The notes below the pieces were generated by a model. It saw only the letters and a list, made by a program, of their open reading frames with translations, did no database searches and was not told the DNA's origin. A DNA stretch of 64,000 bases, taken from the NCBI GenBank assembly GCA_026027325.1, contig JAMSLZ010000007.1, forward strand, positions 558,001-622,000. Reading direction: 5' to 3'. This document shows positions 57,467 to 64,000 of the stretch, piece after piece. Source of the DNA: Actinomucor elegans. Taxonomy: Eukaryota > Mucoromycota > Mucoromycetes > Mucorales > Mucoraceae. Within the stretch, counting starts at the first letter, position 1, and each line of letters begins with the position of its first letter. A program made the translations under genes and the position numbers.

Positions 57467-58552
57467 TGTGGTTTTGGAAGGGTATAAAAACGATAGAAAA
57501 GGTAGAAATTAGATAGTTTTTCTCGGTTGAAAACCTTTTTGACTCGGACTAAAACGAACGAGCACGCACAAGCACACGCACAAGTACAGAAAAAGGTAAG
57601 GAGAAGAAAGAAAAGAGTGATACGGAGGAGCAAAACAAAGGGGGTTTTAAGATTACAGTACTACGAACAGTTAGTAGTACCTGTTCCAGATATTTACTGT
57701 TGCGTGATTTTGTTAGAGAAAAGCACTTGTTCTCTGAATGATGAAAAGGTTTCGAAAAGCACTTTGCTTATACCTTGCTTCTAATATGTAGAATATAAGT
57801 GAAAAGCATCTATAGTTCTTTACATGAAAGTCATCTTGTGTCACAGTACTTGATCTTGAGCAGAAACATCTTATTTTGATCATCAAGCGTTTCTGGCGAC
57901 AATTGAAGATATAAATCCAGGAAACAGATCATAATAATTTACTGTGAAACGGCTTTTCAGCTATCAGATGATTATACTGTTCAATTCCATATGGCACTAG
58001 CTTGCTTTAAATGACTAAATTTAGTAGGCTTCACGCGTTGATATGTGGTAATAGCTTTTAAATATTCAGCATGGGTGAATCGATCCCGTGTTTCACTAGA
58101 ACTGCTCTTTACAATGTCAATAAATGGTATCTGCACTTTATAAAACCTGTAGAGGGTTAACGGGTGTTGATTCTTCGCAACCAGAGCTGTACACATGGAG
58201 CTTTTGTGTTCTTGATTGGGCGTTAAAGAACTAACAATAGAGGATTCTATTATCTTATTACTTCAGTTAACTTTGCTATAAATTTGTATGATAGAATGGT
58301 GAAAGCATCGATGCGAAATTATTGATTTATCTGGGATTTATTATAATATTTCTGAAATTCTGTATTATATATCAAATATTTTGAATATGTATTGATTACA
58401 AATTTTACCCTTTTTTTTTGTATGGAGTGTCGCTTTATTTAGTATTGATTATCTAATCTAATTCTAATAAATGTGAAGATTCAATGGTAGTGGAGGTACT
58501 AGATATGAATTCCAAAATGATGAAAGTGATCATGCTTAAATGCATTGATAGC

Positions 58553-58920
58553 TTAAGTAGACGGCCAGGATTCATTATAAATCACACAATTCCAATATAA
58601 ACACCAAACAGTAACCAATTCGACACCAAGAAGCACCAAAAATTCTGTGGGAAAAGGTATAGACTCTGGATTACATAAGATGCTTAGGCCAGACCAAACA
58701 GAGTCAATGTCACGGAGTGGTTCTGAAGGAGAGAATAAATAGGTCAAACTCAACCAAAAGGTAATCTTCATAAAGCAGTAGACAAGCATATGGTTAAGTG
58801 ATCCTATTTCACCACAGAGACCACAAAGAGGACATAGGTAAATTGTTGGATCCTACAGAAACAAGCGAACGGGGTGACCTGTCTACACGGACAAACTTGG
58901 CCTTTACACTAGATTGAAAA
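58553..58920 (-). pseudogene. Fossil non-LTR retrotransposon, C-terminal fragment
   Basis: The frame ending at 58553 extends upstream to about 58853 without its methionine and reads DPTIYLCPLCGLCGEIGSLN HMLVYCFMK, followed by a tryptophan-rich helix (LVTVWCLYWNCVIYNESW). CPLC plus H-x4-C is the zinc-finger-like signature after the reverse transcriptase of many LINEs. The trailing W/Y/C helix also matches fungal LINE C-termini. Further upstream (to about 58920) the same frame has several stops. The fragment lacks the RT core, so it is a 5'-truncated, dead copy. Confidence 0.6.
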
Positions 58921-59081
58921 TTCGAGGTCTGAGGTATACCCATGCTAAATAATATTCTATAAAAACTTGTGAAATCAGTTCTTGATTATCATTGGCCCAC
59001 AATATTCATCTACAACATACATGGCTTGAGAATCGCTTCCCGGATTACTCTACACTTTAACGTGGCTCTAATAAATGCAAC

Positions 59082-59150
59082 AATTCGTTTTGAGGATACA
59101 TAACGTATTAGATGCAACGTTTTACCGAGATCTATTGTAAGACCTAAAGA
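59082..59150 (+). repeat. Dispersed decayed repeat, copy
   Basis: TTCGTTTTGAGGATACATAA, TTAGATGCAACGTTTTACCG, AGATCTATTGTAAGACCTAA. Confidence 0.6.
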
Positions 59151-59387
59151 TGAATATCTGTTTTGTAGATATGAGATATTTACAATTAACAGTGCTAAAT
59201 TATGAACATGCCTTTCGTGTAAACTCGATCTTTAGATCGTATAAACTACTCCAGTTTAGATATTAACTCTGGTTATTAATTCAGGTTCATAATGAGATGC
59301 TATAATTACTGGATTTATTAAAGTATGATACAGGAGTAAGCTAGTGGTCCATTTTTACATTCATTTTTAAATGTAAATTTCTAAAAC

Positions 59388-59460
59388 TATACATCTCTGC
59401 CAATGTCGGTCAAATTTCGTATCAATTAATAGTTTATACCCAGATAAACTGCAATATTTA
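59388..59460 (-). repeat. Dispersed decayed repeat, copy (reverse)
   Basis: Minus strand: AATATTGCAGTTTATCTGGG, then TTGATACGAAATTTGACCGA, CATTGGCAGAGATGTAT. Confidence 0.6.
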
Positions 59461-59819
59461 TTGAATTTTTATTTGATTGTAATACGACGAACGTATGTCC
59501 AAGAGGAATATTCTATGCCAGAAATTACGAACGTGCGTAGTGGTACTTCCAAAAAGTCACGATTACATACCATTAAAAAAGAGAAATAGCAGCAAATGTC
59601 TCAAACTTGTATGTCATTTTTACAATGAGAATAATACAAGTGGTATGCATAAGAGTTAAGTGCGGCTGCAATCCAGATGCCCTTGTGCAAAAATTACCAT
59701 AAAACCTACCTCTTTGGGGTGTGAAAGCAACTGATTTAATAGTTAGAAATAGTATTTTACTTATTTGAAGAGAGAGAGAAAAAAGATCTATTACTGGTTA
59801 GTATAGACGTGATGAAAGA

Positions 59820-60012
59820 GTCGGTCCAAATGAGCTGATCAAAAATTTTGAAAATAAGGCTTTCTAAAATTGGTCTATATCAAGCATATTAATGAGAAAA
59901 AAATTCATACACACAATAGACAGTTTTATTTATACAAAGTCTGAGTGCTGTTAAAAAAGAAGCATTGTTATCGAGATACATAATTAAAAAAGATCGGCCC
60001 ATTTGGGTCGAT
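59820..60012. mobile_element. MITE-like element with terminal inverted repeats
   Basis: Left end GTCGGTCCAAATGAGCTGAT (59820-59839). The reverse complement of the right end (60012-59993) is ATCGACCCAAATGGGCCGAT. The two agree at most positions and every visible difference is a transition. The right arm is itself a near-perfect palindrome (GATCGGCCCA / TGGGTCGATC). The interior of about 150 bases is AT-rich and non-coding. Confidence 0.5.
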
Positions 60013-62705
60013 CTGGGTTATTAGTACTTGTTAATTAATCAATGAAATTGCACTTTTTTGGGTCATCAACAAAAAATGAAACTAGATGGCCTTTCCAGTA
60101 ATGTGTAGTGAAGACTGGCTACGGGTATAAGCCAATCAAGGATGAACAGAATTATGTTTAATATGAAAGGTAAATATAATCGCTTTCAAATGTTTATTAT
60201 AATTAAGAAATAAATCGGAATCCTTTCGCCGCGTAATTGATTCGATGATATATTAGCAGCTATGTTATATTTAGCACTCAAGATATTTGATATTAACTCT
60301 ACACTGCACGCCCTTCAATTTAATACACAAAGATTCCTTGATTGTGGTGTTTGGCATTCATGTCCGGTTATTATATATTTCTCATATGAGCGTTATTTTA
60401 CCAGTATTTCAATATAGAAACCTCACTTCCATTTGTTACTACCTTGTATGAATAGCATTTCAATATTTGTTTCATCCTGTCTTTCTGGCTATATAGTCTG
60501 TCAATTGGATTATAGACCTTATATTACTACCTCTATACCTGTCCTTGTTCAATTAATTACTGTACACACATCCCTATTTGTAACATACCATGTAGTAGCA
60601 AAGGAGTTATTACTACTTGTAATCGTCAGAATATTAACTAAAGTACTACATTTCGAGTACATGCGTACACGCGTGCTTATAAATATCATATCAATAGAGA
60701 CAGCATAGTAATATCACTCTATATAGTGTTGTATGAAAACTTATGCCGAAGCGTAAAAAATAAGATGTTCATATATATTGAATCCATAGGTCTGCTATTG
60801 TATTTTTGGGCATCCTCCAATTATGAATGAAAAGTTTGTATTCTGAGACTAAACCAAAGAAACTATTTTGTAAATAACCAATAGTCAATAAAAATCGATA
60901 TACTGAAGCTATTTGTTAACATGATACTCACTACTATATCCGCTTGTTGAGGGTTTCTATATCTCAATGTACAATTTTTTTACAGACATAAATACGATGA
61001 TTTTCAATGGCATTATTAGGAAAACATTAGTTTGTTAAACAGATAAGGATCTTGTGTTTGGCTAACCAACACAATACCAACTAGAGCTTTATGTTCGATA
61101 TCTTACTTGCTACAGAAAAAAGTTGGGATTTACCATACAAGCTTTCCTAAACTTCCATATACTCACTATATGAGGAGAAATAAGTGACGGTACTAATATG
61201 TCAACCAAGGATATGTCAAGTAGTGTCTGGATCAAGCTTTTGGTTTATTTGCATACAATCGAAGAAGCCATGCCACTATACCCTCTATGTACGACTGTCA
61301 TATCCGAAACTCTGACCGAATTCTTTGACATTGTGAAATTAATAATATAAATCTCGATATTGAATACGAGGTAGATAGCGTTACTGGTGGATTTTATGTA
61401 CATCTTGCTTATTCAGCTTGTAATCAAATCCGATCGTGATATGACAATCTCCTTTTTAAAAAGCAGAAGATAGTAACAAGTTACCATTTGCAATTGTTAC
61501 GCACAACCGGATGCTTACTCAGAACGCTAAACCTTGGCATTCCTTTTGGCAACCTTATTGTGTCTTTAGTTCAGGTCTTACAGTTATGTGCTTCTCTAGT
61601 TAAACTCAACTTATTTGATTTAACTATTACCAAAAAAAAAACGGGTATAGAGTCATAAACTACCACATCGATAAAAAAATTTAAAGCTATACAGTTGTGA
61701 AACTCTAAAGAGTTTATATCTAGAACTTTTCCTTCGGCTTTCATCCTTATGTAATATCTGTATAAAAAATTCCTTTCAGACGGGTCATTGTAAAGTTTTA
61801 AATGTATGAAATGTATAACTAGAGCTGGTCTTTGATAAATCAAGAGAGCTTTTAGCTTAATTGATAATAAGATAGTTTTCTAATTTAAATTATCTGTGAT
61901 AGTGTTTACATCTTAGTCAATGGACTATCGAAGGTATAATTGATTAATGATCTTGTTTTCTATATTTGTGACTTAAACGCTACGATGAGCTATGGATAAT
62001 TTTTCCTTGTTCTTAGTCTAGATTAGCGTCCATCACTAATTACCTAGTGCCCTAATAAGGAAGGTTTATATACTAGCCTAGAGCTGGAGGTCAATGATCG
62101 CTTTTTGTAGCTGAATTGGTCAATAGGGATATCAATATTGTGTAAGATCTTTAACCACTACAATCATAGTGGAGATGATGGAAGAAACAATAGAATTATA
62201 TTATCGAACTGTAAAATACCGTATTTGACATGCTAATACTGAAAGCGCATTATACACTTAGGAGAGCCTTGGAATGTGATATCAAAATTAAGACTCCAAT
62301 AAACTATTTTTATTATATTGACCGCTCTACTAATCTCATGCCTGAATCGTCGGATGTTGTATTCGAAAAGTTCTTAGGCAATAAAGACAAGTTGTCCTTC
62401 TACATACAATTTTCAGAATTTAAAAAAAAAATTAGTTTAATTTTTGCCGCCATTTGTGGCTGTCAACTTTACTAAATAGCAAGAAATATAATATTGAGTT
62501 TGTAATATTTATAATAAATCAACTATGTTTGTTCCAGAGAAATGAAAAGTTAACTTCTTATGTGCGATGTTTTCTTTTTCTTTTTTTTCATTCTAGCTAG
62601 ACTATGGATTTAATAGATGAGGCAGTTCATTCTTAGCCAGACTGCTGAGATTGATTACGAGATTTAGAGATGGGAAACAATGAAATATGAAGTGTATAGA
62701 TTAAC

Positions 62706-62732
<27 letters not shown>
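62706..62732. repeat. Poly-A tract, 27 bases
   Basis: Pure A run; no gene nearby. Confidence 0.9.
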
Positions 62733-62736
<4 letters not shown>

Positions 62737-62805
62737 GAGCAAATATTATTAATCCATAATACTTTTAATTTGTTTTGTAGACATTTTTGGAAGATAAAGA
62801 AATTT

Positions 62806-62840
62806 ATGAAATGCTAATCCGATGCGACATTGGATCTAAT
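62806..62840 (+). repeat. Dispersed decayed repeat, partial copy
   Basis: ATGCTAATCCGATGCGACAT then TGGATCTAAT; the core is shortened. Confidence 0.45.
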
Positions 62841-62938
62841 AGCTTACCTGAAAATGAATATAAATTGAACTATCCGGCTTTAATGTATAGTATTCTTTAG
62901 TTTGATACAAAAAGCATACTCTAGCTGAAAAATAGTCA

Positions 62939-63018
62939 GCTCGTTCTAAACTTGCCTTAGCAATCAGAATGAACAATAAACTTGATTTGACTGAGAGATC
63001 TGTAGATCATTAAATCCA
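62939..63018 (+). repeat. Dispersed decayed repeat, copy
   Basis: CTCGTTCTAAACTTGCCTTA, CTTGATTTGACTGAGAGATC, TGTAGATCATTAAATCCAG; keeps the 3' part well. Confidence 0.55.
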
Positions 63019-64000
63019 GTTGATTAATTATACATCGAAATATTCAGTTGACTTGGGATTTACACACTGTATTCTGTTTTCGCTTTGTGCTATTAGCTCA
63101 AATGCTTTTTTTTAAAAAAAAATCTAATGACATTTGAACTATTATTAATGCATGAAAAAAAAAGGTTAAAAAATAGACCTTAAAATGTACTCCCCCCCCC
63201 CTTTTTTTCGAACTTGATCCTCACCTTTGATTGGCAGTCGAAAATTAAGTCAATTATGATTTTCTAACTTGCTAAACCATTTTCCGAGTCTCTTTAATGT
63301 GATTTTACATGGTATAAATATAAGAATTAATACAAAATCTCAACAAAATTTGAATACATTTAGTAGCACATCGAACGACGTAAAAATTGTCTTGAATTTA
63401 CTATAGAATTATATGATTTGTCTCTAGTTTTATGTGCTCGTTGTTGGTTTTTTGGTCTTGTGAGAAGGAAAACACGATTAAGAAGCCAATTATAGAAAAT
63501 ACATTTCCAGCCCCGTTTAAGCGCCAACACGCTACGTTCTAGAAAGACATATTACCTGTGATGGCAAGAGAGTTGTATGGTTGTTAAGGTTCAATTCCGC
63601 AAGGCAAGCTGACGTGTAGCACTTCTTTATTTGGGACTATTAACCTATAACAAGTCAGGCGCTTCACTAATATAAAGTTTATGGAGACTGTCTAGATTTG
63701 AGGCATCGTTTTGAATGGTTTACATATAGGTCTCGCTCAAAAAGAATTGCCGTCCAGGGAAGAAATTTGGCCTATCAAATCGCAGGCTCATATATATATA
63801 TATTTTTTGATCGTCAGAAAATCGGAACAATTTGGGTTTGTTAAGAAAAGTACTGAGAAGTTTACAAGTTAATACTGTAAGACAAAGTTACTTAAACAGT
63901 CTATATATACTATTCAAACATGATATGTACTTGACATGGGTTTATACACACATACTACTAATAGGTAAGTTACGAATCGAGACGGTTAATCAAATATAGA

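Larger units (their letters stand above)
57467..64000. other. Large gene-free region with decayed elements
   Basis: 6.5 kb with no intact gene. It contains a fossil LINE fragment (58553-58920), a MITE-like inverted repeat (59820-60012), copies of the dispersed repeat (59082-59150, 59388-59460, 62806-62840, 62939-63018) and an A27 run (62706-62732). A few protein-like but unidentified frames (57981-58196 -, 61571-61843 -, 62230-62475 +) are likely relics. The first 300 bases are the Vts1 promoter. Confidence 0.6.

Noticed and set aside
57121..57516. Plus-strand 131-aa ORF
   Set aside because: Antisense to exon 1 and intron 1 of the Vts1 gene; no domain.
63560..63605. Possible tRNA (GGTTCAATTCC resembles a B box)
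   Set aside because: No matching A box at the right distance, and no acceptor-stem pairing could be found.

Overview
The window looks like a chromosomal piece from an early-diverging filamentous fungus, most probably a member of the Mucorales (Mucoromycota). The DNA is visibly AT-rich. Genes carry many short introns, mostly 50-65 nt, with GTAAGT-type donors. Intergenic gaps are long (1-6 kb) and full of poly-A/T tracts and decayed repeats. The proteins are typical fungal housekeeping and signalling families. Genus cannot be fixed from the sequence alone. There is no prokaryotic operon logic, CRISPR, rRNA or convincing tRNA.

Layout. 1-317: C-terminal end of an MFS transporter. 1387-2255 (-): Rab11-type GTPase. 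2.3-5 kb: a large gap holding a diverged ~185-bp tandem repeat, then a small 78-aa ORF (4997-5233). 7069-8210 (-): osmosensor Sho1 (four TM segments plus SH3). 11258-13536 (-): mitochondrial aspartyl-tRNA synthetase. 14697-16453 (+): vacuolar Ca2+/H+ exchanger of the CAX/Vcx1 type. 16858-18033 (+): nitronate monooxygenase. 20364-22091 (+): type II membrane protein resembling O-fucosyltransferases. 22293-24334 (+): large LEA-like amphipathic protein. 24.3-27.8 kb: gene-poor, repeat-rich. 27792-29519 (+): Tyr/Arg/Ser/Gly-rich protein with a C-terminal coiled coil (Lge1-like). 29652-31528 (-): amino-acid permease. 32090-33399 (+): TauD-like oxygenase. 34150-36258 (+): Kelch-repeat single-pass membrane protein. 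37951-39906 (+): flavin monooxygenase. 42079-43829 (+): heat-shock transcription factor. 45924-48584 (-): alpha-arrestin. 48794-50601 (+): ALG12 mannosyltransferase fused to a glutaredoxin. 54057-55016 (+): short-chain dehydrogenase. 55205-57466 (-): Vts1/Smaug RNA-binding protein. 57.5-64 kb: gene-free and decayed, with a fossil LINE fragment and a MITE-like inverted repeat.

The genes do not form one pathway. Several touch stress and membrane physiology (Sho1, HSF, LEA-like protein, arrestin plus a permease, Ca2+ exchanger), but this is probably coincidence of neighbourhood. All multi-exon models were assembled by hand from splice signals. In every case total exon length is a multiple of three and the joined reading frame continues the protein family.

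Most interesting: (1) the predicted in-frame fusion of ALG12 with a CPYC glutaredoxin, where the intron splits the first active-site cysteine and the donor site overlaps an in-frame stop; (2) a dispersed, heavily decayed repeat family of about thirty recognisable copies sharing a core near AGATGCGACATTTGACCGAG; (3) a ~185-bp diverged tandem array at 2981-3590; (4) MITE-like inverted repeats at 26483-26613 and 59820-60012.
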